Shown here one piece after another: positions 1 through 8,452 of a DNA stretch of 10,320 bases. The DNA comes from UBA1737 sp045653225 (lineage in GTDB: Bacteria; Bacillota_I; Bacilli_A; ML615J-28; CAG-313), in assembly GCA_045653225.1 (NCBI GenBank), contig JAZOLP010000067.1:1-10320 (forward strand). The letters run 5' to 3'. Each line of letters opens with the position of its first letter. Position 1 is the first letter of the stretch. The position numbers were made by a program, and so were the translations under genes. Under the pieces are notes generated by a model. It made no database searches and was not told the DNA's origin. It saw only the letters and a list, made by a program, of their open reading frames with translations.

Positions 1-619
1 ATTCTTTATATAATCTTAAAAATTCTTGTTTAATAGGATTTTTAATTGTATTTAAATATTTATTATAATTTTCTAAATTTACAGCGTATTTACTTACATA
101 TCGATACTTGACAGTTTGTTTTGTTTCATATGAAATTTCAACAGTACCTTTTTTAACTTCCTTCATTATCTTATAATGATATCCATCAAGTTTAGAATTA
201 AGTTCGATAATTTCTTCACCATTAAATAGTTCCACAAGTGTCGCATCTAATTTAGAATAATCTTTAACAACTAAATATTTATAAGTTTTTAGTTTTAAAG
301 CATCAGGTATCATCAAACTCAATATTCTACTTAAAGGACAAATAGTATCATCTTTTAAATAGTCGGCTAATTTTAATTGTAAAGGTGTCAAAATAGGTTT
401 TAAATCTAATAATTCAGAAATAGGCTTAATTTCGCCGTCAAATTTACGTTCTTCATAAACATCTAAAACATACCCCATAACAAGACGATTCCCACCACCA
501 AATTCAACATTAACCCTAGAACCAACACACACATAAGGAGCTAACTCATTAGGTACTAAATATTCATATTTTTGATCAACATTAGAACTTGAAACATTAA
601 TAACTACACTAACAAACAT
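1..619 (-). CDS. priA: Primosomal protein N' (replication restart helicase PriA), N-terminal part, cut by the window edge
   Basis: PriA recognises stalled or collapsed replication forks and starts reloading of the replicative helicase. The open frame runs from an ATG at 619-617 off the left edge, giving 206 codons without a stop. The translation starts MFVSVVINVSSSNVDQKYEY and continues LVPNEL, VGSRVNVEFGG, MGYVLDV, KPISELLDLKPILTP and IPDALKLK. This matches the family pattern of the N-terminal 3'-DNA-binding domain (about residues 1-110), and from memory it aligns almost position for position with B. subtilis PriA, including a later KKGTVEISYE stretch (about 157-165). The helicase and zinc-binding parts lie outside the window, so completeness cannot be judged. 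The start is backed by AAGGAG at 629-634 with a 9-nt spacer. The gene has its own promoter and follows the rpoC terminator, so it appears to be a separate unit rather than part of the RNA polymerase operon. Confidence 0.93.
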   Translation of the reverse strand, partial: MFVSVVINVSSSNVDQKYEYLVPNELAPYVCVGSRVNVEFGGGNRLVMGYVLDVYEERKFDGEIKPISELLDLKPILTPLQLKLADYLKDDTICPLSRILSLMIPDALKLKTYKYLVVKDYSKLDATLVELFNGEEIIELNSKLDGYHYKIMKEVKKGTVEISYETKQTVKYRYVSKYAVNLENYNKYLNTIKNPIKQEFLRLYKE

Positions 620-628
620 AAATAAACG

Positions 629-634
629 CTCCTT
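629..634 (-). promoter_or_regulatory. Shine-Dalgarno site of priA
   Basis: The minus strand reads AAGGAG here, nine bases before the ATG at 619-617. This fixes the start of the truncated priA frame. Confidence 0.75.
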
Positions 635-645
635 TCCTATCTTAT

Positions 646-674
646 ATTATAACATAATTTTATATTTTTTAAAA
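646..674 (-). promoter_or_regulatory. Probable priA promoter (extended -10 type)
   Basis: On the minus strand a perfect TATAAT lies at 651-646, preceded by TGT, which makes an extended -10 (TGnTATAAT). A 17-base spacer leads to only a weak -35 candidate, TTTTAA at 674-669 (three of six consensus matches), so the extended -10 probably carries recognition. Transcription would begin near 639, giving a leader of about 20 bases. The site sits between the rpoC terminator and priA, as expected for an independent unit. Inferred from sequence only. Confidence 0.7.
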
Positions 675-690
675 GCACATTAATAAAAAT

Positions 691-720
691 AAAAAAAGCA
701 TTGCTAAATAGCAATGCTTT
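691..720 (-). terminator. Intrinsic terminator after rpoC
   Basis: The arms 695-705 and 710-720 form a perfect 11-bp inverted repeat (minus strand AAAGCATTGCT / AGCAATGCTTT) with a four-base loop. In the minus direction they are followed by a run of T (bases 697-691, the first three within the stem) and then more T-rich sequence. The hairpin begins five bases after the rpoC stop. On the plus strand the downstream side has no comparable T run, so it looks one-directional. It ends the rpoB-rpoC transcript. Confidence 0.9.
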
Positions 721-725
721 AATTA

Positions 726-3700
726 TTATAATTTTTTAATATCAAATTGTTCGTTTTCTTCGTTAGTTGCAATATCAACATTTTCAACTAAACCAGTACC
801 AGCAGGAATTAAACCACCAATAATGATATTTTCTTTTAAGCCTTCTAGGTTATCTACTTTACCTCTAATTGCAGCTTCAGTAAGAACTCTTGTTGTTTCT
901 TGGAATGATGCAGCAGCTAAGAATGAGTCACTCTTAAGTGATGCTCTAGTGATACCAAGAACTACTGGTTTAACAGCAGGGATACGAAGTCCTTTTTCAC
1001 AACAATCTTTGAACACACGATATAACTCAGGTTTAGAAATTAAAGTACCTGGTAGAACATCAGTTTCACCTGAATCAATTACTACAACTTTTTGTAGCAT
1101 TTGTTTAACAATGATTTCAACGTGTTTGTCTGAAATTTCAACCGCAGCAGCAGTACGATAAGATTTTTGAATTTCTTTTAAGATATATTTTTGAACCTTA
1201 TCAACAGAAGAAACTCTTAATAATTCTTTAATATTAACTGTACCTTCACTGATTAAATCACCAGCTTCAACAGTTTCACCAACTTTAACAATAGCTTTCT
1301 TACCAGCATCTGTTAAATATACTTTATCATTATTAGGAATTTCACTATGAATCTTAATTTCATAACGTGAATCTTTAACAAGTTCAACTGATTCAACAAC
1401 ACCTTTAATTTCTGAAATAATACCTTGTCCTTTAGGGGCACGTGCTTCGAATAATTCTTGTACACGTGGAAGACCTTGAGTGATGTCATCACTACCTGAT
1501 GCAACCCCACCTGAGTGGAAGGTTCTCATTGTTAACTGAGTACCTGGTTCACCGATAGATTGTGCAGCAACGATACCAACAACTTCACCTTTTTCAACAA
1601 GTCCATTAGTAGAAAGGTCAGAACCATAACACTTAATACATACACCTACTGCGCAATTACAAGTAAGGTTAGTTCTAACTTCTACTTCTTTAACTCCAGC
1701 CTTAACGATTTCATCAGCGATGTCACCATCAATTAATTCACCTTTGTTAACAAGTAATACTTTCTTGTTTCCAGCTTTTCCATAAACAGGTTTTGCAGCG
1801 AAACGACCGACAATACGATCTTTTAATGATACTAATAAGTCATTAACAGGATCAAATGTAGGATCTTTTTCATTCTTCTTATAAAGAGTAGTCATTAATA
1901 AACCTTTATCTGTACCACAATCTTCAGTAGTGATTGTAATATCTTGGCTTACGTCAACTAAACGTCTTGTTAAATAACCAGATTCAGCAGTCTTTAACGC
2001 TGTATCGGTAGAACCTTTACGCGCACCATGTGTTGAAATGAAGAAGTCTGACATTGACATCCCTTCTTTAAAGCAGGCTTTAACTGGGATTTCCATTGAT
2101 TCCCCATTAGGTTTAGCCATCAGACCACGCATACCAGCAAGCTGAATGAAGTTAGATGAACTACCACGGGCACCTGAGTCAGCCATTAAGAAGATGTCAT
2201 TAATTGAAGCTTCTTCTTCCATGACTTTCTTAATTTCTTTTTCGATTTCTTTCTTAGTATCTTCCCAAATTCTAATAACATTACGTTTACGTTCAGAATC
2301 TAGCATGATACCACGACGGTACATCTTAGTATATTTTTTAACTTGTTCATCAGCTTCAGCGATTAGTTGATATTTCTTTTCAAGAATTCTAACGTCAAAT
2401 ACTGAAATTGTAACACCAGAAATAGTTGAATAATAGAAACCTAAATCTTTCATCTTATCTAGTGTAAGTGATGTTTCAGCAAGTTTACATTGTCTAAATA
2501 CTTCAGAAATAATTACCGATAATGTCTTTTTCTTAGCAGGTTGTCCAAGAGGCATCTTAGCAATAGCTTCTTTATAATTAGTACCACGTTTAATGAAATA
2601 ATATTCAGGAGTACCATTTCTTAAGTTACTTAATGCTTTCTTAGGATCTGTTTCATTAAAGTATACAAAGTGTTCAGGGAATACTTGGTTGAAGATTAAT
2701 TTACCATATGTTGTAACAATAAACATATCTTTTAATTCTTCATTAAGTTTCACTTTTTCTTCATACTTAGGATCAGCTTTGTCAAGGTTAACAAATGGTT
2801 TATCAATTGCACGACCTGGCATTACAAAACGAGTATGGAAGTCAATTTCGTGTTGTTCATAAGCATGTTCAACTTCTGAAATATCTTTGAATGCTTTACC
2901 TTCACGTCCTACAACTAAGAAGTTACCAACGCTTGGAGCAAGTCCAGCTTTAACATCTTCACGTAATGCTTCAATGTCACGATATACTTCTTCATCATTT
3001 ACTACGATTTGATTATCAAACTCGAATACTCTGTATTCATAAGCTTTATATAATTCTTCAAATGTATTAAATGTTCTATCTGGTTGGCTTCTTTCGATAG
3101 TTAAATAATAGTTACCAATGATCATATCTTGTGATGGAGTAACTACTGGTTTACCATCTTTAGGAGCTAAAATATTCTTAGATGCAAGCATCAACATTCT
3201 TGCTTCAGCTTGTGCTTCTTCTGATAATGGTACATGCACTGGCATTTGGTCACCATCGAAGTCGGCATTAAACGCTGTAGTTGAAAGTGGATGTAAACGA
3301 ATAGCTTTACCTTCAACTAATACTGGTTCGAATGCTTGAATTGAAAGTCTATGTAGAGTAGGAGCACGGTTTAATAAAACTGGATGTTCTACTACAATCT
3401 TTTCAAGTGCATCCATTGCTTCTGGAGCACCTTTTTCGATTAACTCCTTAGCACGTTTGATACCAGCTTTTTCACGAGAAGCAGCACTAATTGGAAGACC
3501 ATTTGCATCAACAGCATTTTCATCTACGATTTGATTTTTACGTAAATAGCTAATAATAAATGGTTTGAATAAGATTAATGCCATTTCACGAGGAATACCA
3601 CATTGATACATCTTTAAGAATGGTCCTACACAAATAACTGAACGACCTGAGTAGTCTACACGTTTACCTAATAAGTTTTGACGGAAACGACCTTGTTTAC

Positions 3701-4763
3701 CACGAAGGATATCAGATAATGATTTTAAAGGACGATTCTTTTCTTGAGCAACTTTCTTATTACGTTTAGAGTTATCAATTAACGCATCAACAGCTTCTTG
3801 TAAAAGACGTTTTTCATTTTTAGTAATAAGGTCTGGTGCACCAAGTTCAAATAACTTACGAAGACGAGTATTACGGTTAATAATACGACGATATAATTCG
3901 TTAAGGTCTGTAGTTGCAAATCTTCCACCTTCTAGAAGTACCATAGGACGTAGATCAGGTGGGATAACTGGAATTACATCCATTACCATCCATTCAGGTT
4001 TGTTTGTAGATTGTAAGAATGCTTCAACAATTTCAAGACGTTTAATTAATTTTTCTTTCTTTTGTTTTGTAGCAGTCTTAAGTTCTAAACGGATTTCTTC
4101 CATGATTTGTTTTAAATTAAGATTACTTAATAAATACTTAATTGTTTCAGCACCTGTTGTTGCTTTATAACGACCATAATAACGACGTTTAAATACAGCA
4201 TTTTCTTGTTCAGTTAAAATTTGACCAGGATATAATTCATCAATATCATCATTAACTTCGATTACGATATATGATGCAAGATAAACGATTTCTTCAACTT
4301 CTTTAGTTTTCATATCTAGTAAAATTGCAATTTTACTAGGTGTATTTCTTAAATACCAAGTATGTACAACTGGAGCAGCAAGAGCAATATACCCCATACG
4401 TTCACGTCGTACTTTTGAAGATGTAAGTTCAACACCACATTTTTCACAAATACGATGCTCACCTACTACTTTTCTTGCAGTTTTGCCACATGCACATTGA
4501 TTATCTTTTGTTGGACCAAAAATAACTTCACAGAATAACCCTTCACGTTCTGGTTTTTGAGTACGATAGTTTAGGGTTTCATGTTTCTTAACTTCACCTC
4601 TTAAGATAAGTTCTTGTGAATTACCATTGTCATCAATATAAGTAACTTTATCTTTTTTCTTAGGATCGTATTTAAATTCTTTTCCTTGAAGTTCGGGATT
4701 AGCCCAAGAAATAATTTCTTCAGGCGATGCAATCCCGATTTTCATATATTTATATTTTCTCAA
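726..4763 (-). CDS. rpoC: DNA-directed RNA polymerase subunit beta'
   Basis: RpoC forms one pincer of the RNA polymerase clamp and carries the catalytic Mg2+ site. The 1345-residue product shows the family landmarks in order: N-terminal zinc site C90/C92/C106/C109; RQNLLGKRVDYSGRSVI (361-377); the metal-binding NADFDGD at 499-505 (D501, D503, D505); bridge helix around THGARKGSTDTALKTAESGY (911-930); second zinc site C949/C1035/C1042/C1045; and trigger loop GTQLTMRTFHSGG (1074-1086) without the proteobacterial insertion. It is about 145 residues longer than B. subtilis RpoC (about 1199), mainly through insertions near residues 21-55, 413-433 and 577-650. The start is TTG at 4763-4761, seven bases from AGGAGGA; the in-frame ATG at 4745 is 25 bases from that site and therefore less likely. 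The gene follows rpoB by 17 bases and is co-transcribed with it. Oddities: Pro508 where Ala is usual, and Ser-Thr (918-919) in place of Leu-Ala in the bridge helix. Confidence 0.98.
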   Translation of the reverse strand: MRKYKYMKIGIASPEEIISWANPELQGKEFKYDPKKKDKVTYIDDNGNSQELILRGEVKKHETLNYRTQKPEREGLFCEVIFGPTKDNQCACGKTARKVVGEHRICEKCGVELTSSKVRRERMGYIALAAPVVHTWYLRNTPSKIAILLDMKTKEVEEIVYLASYIVIEVNDDIDELYPGQILTEQENAVFKRRYYGRYKATTGAETIKYLLSNLNLKQIMEEIRLELKTATKQKKEKLIKRLEIVEAFLQSTNKPEWMVMDVIPVIPPDLRPMVLLEGGRFATTDLNELYRRIINRNTRLRKLFELGAPDLITKNEKRLLQEAVDALIDNSKRNKKVAQEKNRPLKSLSDILRGKQGRFRQNLLGKRVDYSGRSVICVGPFLKMYQCGIPREMALILFKPFIISYLRKNQIVDENAVDANGLPISAASREKAGIKRAKELIEKGAPEAMDALEKIVVEHPVLLNRAPTLHRLSIQAFEPVLVEGKAIRLHPLSTTAFNADFDGDQMPVHVPLSEEAQAEARMLMLASKNILAPKDGKPVVTPSQDMIIGNYYLTIERSQPDRTFNTFEELYKAYEYRVFEFDNQIVVNDEEVYRDIEALREDVKAGLAPSVGNFLVVGREGKAFKDISEVEHAYEQHEIDFHTRFVMPGRAIDKPFVNLDKADPKYEEKVKLNEELKDMFIVTTYGKLIFNQVFPEHFVYFNETDPKKALSNLRNGTPEYYFIKRGTNYKEAIAKMPLGQPAKKKTLSVIISEVFRQCKLAETSLTLDKMKDLGFYYSTISGVTISVFDVRILEKKYQLIAEADEQVKKYTKMYRRGIMLDSERKRNVIRIWEDTKKEIEKEIKKVMEEEASINDIFLMADSGARGSSSNFIQLAGMRGLMAKPNGESMEIPVKACFKEGMSMSDFFISTHGARKGSTDTALKTAESGYLTRRLVDVSQDITITTEDCGTDKGLLMTTLYKKNEKDPTFDPVNDLLVSLKDRIVGRFAAKPVYGKAGNKKVLLVNKGELIDGDIADEIVKAGVKEVEVRTNLTCNCAVGVCIKCYGSDLSTNGLVEKGEVVGIVAAQSIGEPGTQLTMRTFHSGGVASGSDDITQGLPRVQELFEARAPKGQGIISEIKGVVESVELVKDSRYEIKIHSEIPNNDKVYLTDAGKKAIVKVGETVEAGDLISEGTVNIKELLRVSSVDKVQKYILKEIQKSYRTAAAVEISDKHVEIIVKQMLQKVVVIDSGETDVLPGTLISKPELYRVFKDCCEKGLRIPAVKPVVLGITRASLKSDSFLAAASFQETTRVLTEAAIRGKVDNLEGLKENIIIGGLIPAGTGLVENVDIATNEENEQFDIKKL

Positions 4764-4770
4764 AAGGAAT

Positions 4771-4777
4771 TCCTCCT
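4771..4777 (-). promoter_or_regulatory. Shine-Dalgarno site that sets the rpoC TTG start
   Basis: The minus strand reads AGGAGGA here, seven bases from the TTG at 4763-4761. The next in-frame ATG is 25 bases away, so the TTG is the better start. The site lies wholly inside the 17-base gap after the rpoB stop, which allows translational coupling. It overlaps a perfect ten-base palindrome (AGGAATTCCT), whose effect is unknown. Confidence 0.8.
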
Positions 4778-4780
4778 ATT

Positions 4781-7700
4781 CTATAGGCCACGCTTGCTAG
4801 CTTGTGCCTCTGTAAATTGATCAACTAAGCTTTCATTAACAACATCTTTACCATCTTGGTCAATTAATTTAACACTTAAACCAAGACCTTGAAGTTCTTT
4901 AACCATTGCACGGAATGCTTCTGGAACACCAGCTTCTGGAATAGTTTCTCCATCAACGATTGCTTTATAAACTTTGTTACGACCAATAATATCATCTGAC
5001 TTAATAGTCATCATTTCTTGTAATGTATGAGCAGCACCGTATGCTTCTAGTGCCCAAACTTCCATTTCACCGAATCTTTGACCACCGTTTTGAGCTTTAC
5101 CACCCATAGGTTGTTGTGTAACTAATGTGTAAGGACCTTCACTACGTGCATGTAATTTATCATCAACCATGTGCGCAAGTTTGATCATGTACATTACACC
5201 AACAGAAATCTTGTGGTCAAATTGACGTCCTGTTCTACCATCATAAAGATAAGTTTTACCATTTTCATCAATAAGAGCACGTTTATTACGTGAATCTAAA
5301 ATACCATCATTGATATCTTTTTCACGAGCTTCATTCATAATTTCAATTAAGTCTTTTTGAGTAACACCATCAAATACTGGAGATGCTACTTTAACACCTA
5401 ATTTCTTAGCAGCCATACCTAAATGGATTTCTAGAACTTGCCCGATGTTCATACGAGAAGGAACCCCTTGTGGATTTAACATAATATCTACTGGAGTACC
5501 ATCTGACATAAATGGCATATCTTCAATTGGAACAATATTTGAGATAACCCCTTTGTTACCATGACGACCTGACATTTTGTCACCTTCAGAAATCTTACGT
5601 TTTTGGACAATATAAACACGAACAACTTCGTTTACTCCTGGTGGTAATTCTGCACCAGATTTTCGATTGAATCTTTCAATTTTATTAACAATACCGCTAC
5701 CACCATGAGAAACTTTTAATGAAGAAATTCTAACTTCTTTAGAATTATCAGCAAATAATGCTTGACTTAAACGTTCTTCTGGACTTGGTTCAGTTAAACC
5801 TTTAGGAGTAAGTTTACCAACTAAAGTATCTCCTTCTTTAACTTCAGAACCTAAGATAACAATACCATTTTCATCTAGATTTTGAACAGATGAATGAGCT
5901 TCACCTTCTAAGTCACGTGTAATAACTTCTTTACCAAGTTTAGTATCACGCGCTTCACATGTATATTCTTCAATATGAATTGAAGTATACACATCATCTT
6001 GAACCATTCTTTCACTCATGATAACAGCATCTTCAAAGTTGTAACCATGCCATGTCATAAATGCAATAACAACGTTACGACCTAAAGCAAGTTCGCCTTG
6101 TTCCATAGATTGACCATCAGCAAGTACATCGCCAACTTTAACTTTTTCACCAGGAACAACGATTGGACGTTGGTTAGCACAAGTTGAGTTATTTGAACGT
6201 TCATATTTTAATAAGTTATAAGTGTGATTAACACCAAAGTTATCACGAACTACAATTTTTAAACCATCTACAGAAACAACTGTTCCTTCACAATCAGCAA
6301 TTAAAGCAACACCTGAATCGTGAGCAACTTTGTATTCAATACCTGTACCAACAAATGGAGCTTCAGGTTTAAGTAGTGGAATTGCTTGACGTTGCATGTT
6401 TGCACCCATTAGCGCACGAGTTGTATCGTCGTGTTCTAGGAATGGAATACAAGCAGTACCTACAGCAACAACTTGCTTAGGAGACACGTCTACAAGTTCA
6501 ATATCCATTTTTGTAAGTTCGATGAATTCACCGCCGCGTCTTGCGATAACTTTTTCATCAACAATTAAAATTTCACCAGTTGATTCATCAGTTTTCATAC
6601 CAACGTTAGCTTGAGCGATAATATATTTTTCTTCATCATATGCATTTAGATAAACAACTTCATCTGTAATCCATACTTTAGCAGGAACTTTACCTGCTTT
6701 ATAATCTTCATCATTTTTATTATTTTTAACAACTAAATAAGGAGTTTCGATGAAACCAAACTTATTAGCACGTGAATATGAAGCTAAAGAGTTAATTAAC
6801 CCGATGTTTTGTCCTTCTGGAGTTTCTACCGGACAAATACGACCATAATGCGATGGATGTACGTCACGCACTTCGAAACCAGCTCTATCACGTGAGATAC
6901 CACCTTTACCAAGGGCAGAAATACGACGCTTATGAGTAAGTTCTGCTAGTGGATTGATTTGGTCCATGAATTGTGATAATTGGCTTGTACCAAAGAATTC
7001 TTGAATAGTAGCAACAAGTGGACGGTTATTGATTAAGTTTTGAGGAGAAACACTCTTAACTTCAACAGCAGTACTCATCTTATCGCGAATATTCTTTTCT
7101 AGTTTAATGAAACCAGTTCTAAATTCATTTTGTAATAATTCACCAATTAAACGAAGACGTCTATTACCTAAGTGGTCGATGTCATCAGTTCTACCTACAC
7201 CAACATGTAAGTTAAAGAAATATGAAATTGTAGCAAAGATATCAGAAAGTACTACATGACATGCAGTTTCTCTTTGGTCATTACCAAGAAGTCTAACTTT
7301 AACTTCACCTTCCATAGATTTAACAATAACATCTAATACTTCTAAAGTAACACTATTACCTTCTAGCATTAAATCATATTCAAATGTTTTACGGAAATGA
7401 TCACGATTATTATTTAAAATTTCAACAGTATCAATAACTTCTTCAATACCATTAACTTTAACTAAAGCTTTACGGCTTATTTCAGTACCAGCTTCTAAAA
7501 TAACTTCACCAGTTTCTTGATTAATTAAATCTTCAGCAAGTCTATTACCAATAGCACGTTTTACAACATCAAGTTTGTCATTAACTTTGTAACGACCAAC
7601 GTTAGCAAGGTCATAACGACGAACTTCGAATAAACGGCTTGCAATAAACTTTCTTGCAGCATCTGGAGATGTTTTTTCGCCTTGTCTTAAATTATCATAT

Positions 7701-8452
7701 AAAACTTTAATAGCTTCATCTTCACCAAACGTATCATCTTTATTTGCTGAATTCATGAAGTATGTTAATAAGCTTTGAGGAACAGGATATTTGTCTGAAT
7801 CTTCACCGATAAATAAATCGATCATATCAGAGTTACCAGGAACACCTAATGCACGAATAAATGTTACTAGTGGGATTTTCTTTGTACGGTCAATTTTAGC
7901 ATACCAAATGTCTTTGCTACCCATTTCAAATTCAATCCAAATACCACGTGTTGGAATGATTTGACCAGCAAACAATGCTTGACCTGATTTTTTATCTACT
8001 TCTTTAGAGAAGAATACACCAGCAGAACGAACAATTTGAGTAACAATTACACGTTCTGAACCGTGAATAATGAATGTACCTGTAGGTGTCATCACAGGGA
8101 AATCACCCATAAATACTTTATCTTCTTTTAATTCACCAGTTTCTTTATTTTCTAAAGCAACTTTACAATATAATTGACGTGAATAGTTAACATTGTGCAT
8201 TTTAGCCTCAGCAATGCTGTATTTAGGTTCACTAAATTCATGCTCTAAAAAGCTAAGCTCAAATTTTTCACCATCGCCATGATCTTTAATTGGTGATAGT
8301 TCTCTAAATAATGTTGCAAGCCCTTCACCTAATAACCATTTAAAGGATTCAGTTTGAACTTCAATTAAATTTGGTAATTCTACGTTAGTTTGAACTCGTG
8401 CATAGTTTCTTCTAACATTCTTTCTACCGTACTGAACATTTTTGTAACTCAA
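4781..8452 (-). CDS. rpoB: DNA-directed RNA polymerase subunit beta
   Basis: RpoB pairs with RpoC to form the RNA polymerase active-site cleft and is the rifamycin target. The 1223-residue product (B. subtilis 1193) has NVQYGRK and LPNLIEVQTESF at the N-terminus, GDFPVMTPTGTFIIHGSERV (117-136), TDDIDHLGNRRLR (422-434), the rifampicin region SQLSQFMDQINPLAELTHKR (490-509), GYNFEDAVIMSER (803-815), KRKISEGDKMSGRHGNKG (951-968, with catalytic lysines K951 and K959), GVPSRMN (996-1002) and GQRFGEMEVWALEAYGAA (1124-1141). An upstream in-frame TTG at 8473 would add seven residues but has no Shine-Dalgarno site. The TTG at 8452-8450 has GAGGTG seven bases before it, and MSYKNVQYGRK then aligns without a gap to Bacillus MTGQLVQYGRH. 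Residues normally contacting rifampicin look wild type. Local departures from consensus include GKGG for GPGG and PEGQN for PEGPN. The stop is TAG. Confidence 0.98.
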   Translation of the reverse strand: MSYKNVQYGRKNVRRNYARVQTNVELPNLIEVQTESFKWLLGEGLATLFRELSPIKDHGDGEKFELSFLEHEFSEPKYSIAEAKMHNVNYSRQLYCKVALENKETGELKEDKVFMGDFPVMTPTGTFIIHGSERVIVTQIVRSAGVFFSKEVDKKSGQALFAGQIIPTRGIWIEFEMGSKDIWYAKIDRTKKIPLVTFIRALGVPGNSDMIDLFIGEDSDKYPVPQSLLTYFMNSANKDDTFGEDEAIKVLYDNLRQGEKTSPDAARKFIASRLFEVRRYDLANVGRYKVNDKLDVVKRAIGNRLAEDLINQETGEVILEAGTEISRKALVKVNGIEEVIDTVEILNNNRDHFRKTFEYDLMLEGNSVTLEVLDVIVKSMEGEVKVRLLGNDQRETACHVVLSDIFATISYFFNLHVGVGRTDDIDHLGNRRLRLIGELLQNEFRTGFIKLEKNIRDKMSTAVEVKSVSPQNLINNRPLVATIQEFFGTSQLSQFMDQINPLAELTHKRRISALGKGGISRDRAGFEVRDVHPSHYGRICPVETPEGQNIGLINSLASYSRANKFGFIETPYLVVKNNKNDEDYKAGKVPAKVWITDEVVYLNAYDEEKYIIAQANVGMKTDESTGEILIVDEKVIARRGGEFIELTKMDIELVDVSPKQVVAVGTACIPFLEHDDTTRALMGANMQRQAIPLLKPEAPFVGTGIEYKVAHDSGVALIADCEGTVVSVDGLKIVVRDNFGVNHTYNLLKYERSNNSTCANQRPIVVPGEKVKVGDVLADGQSMEQGELALGRNVVIAFMTWHGYNFEDAVIMSERMVQDDVYTSIHIEEYTCEARDTKLGKEVITRDLEGEAHSSVQNLDENGIVILGSEVKEGDTLVGKLTPKGLTEPSPEERLSQALFADNSKEVRISSLKVSHGGSGIVNKIERFNRKSGAELPPGVNEVVRVYIVQKRKISEGDKMSGRHGNKGVISNIVPIEDMPFMSDGTPVDIMLNPQGVPSRMNIGQVLEIHLGMAAKKLGVKVASPVFDGVTQKDLIEIMNEAREKDINDGILDSRNKRALIDENGKTYLYDGRTGRQFDHKISVGVMYMIKLAHMVDDKLHARSEGPYTLVTQQPMGGKAQNGGQRFGEMEVWALEAYGAAHTLQEMMTIKSDDIIGRNKVYKAIVDGETIPEAGVPEAFRAMVKELQGLGLSVKLIDQDGKDVVNESLVDQFTEAQASKRGL

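Noticed and set aside
823..1161. Plus-strand open frame of 112 codons opposite the 3' part of rpoC
   Set aside because: It lies wholly inside the strongly conserved rpoC frame and has no family resemblance. The same applies to the shorter plus-strand frames at 2146-2370, 3118-3339 and 6396-6614 and the minus-strand frame at 1313-1510.
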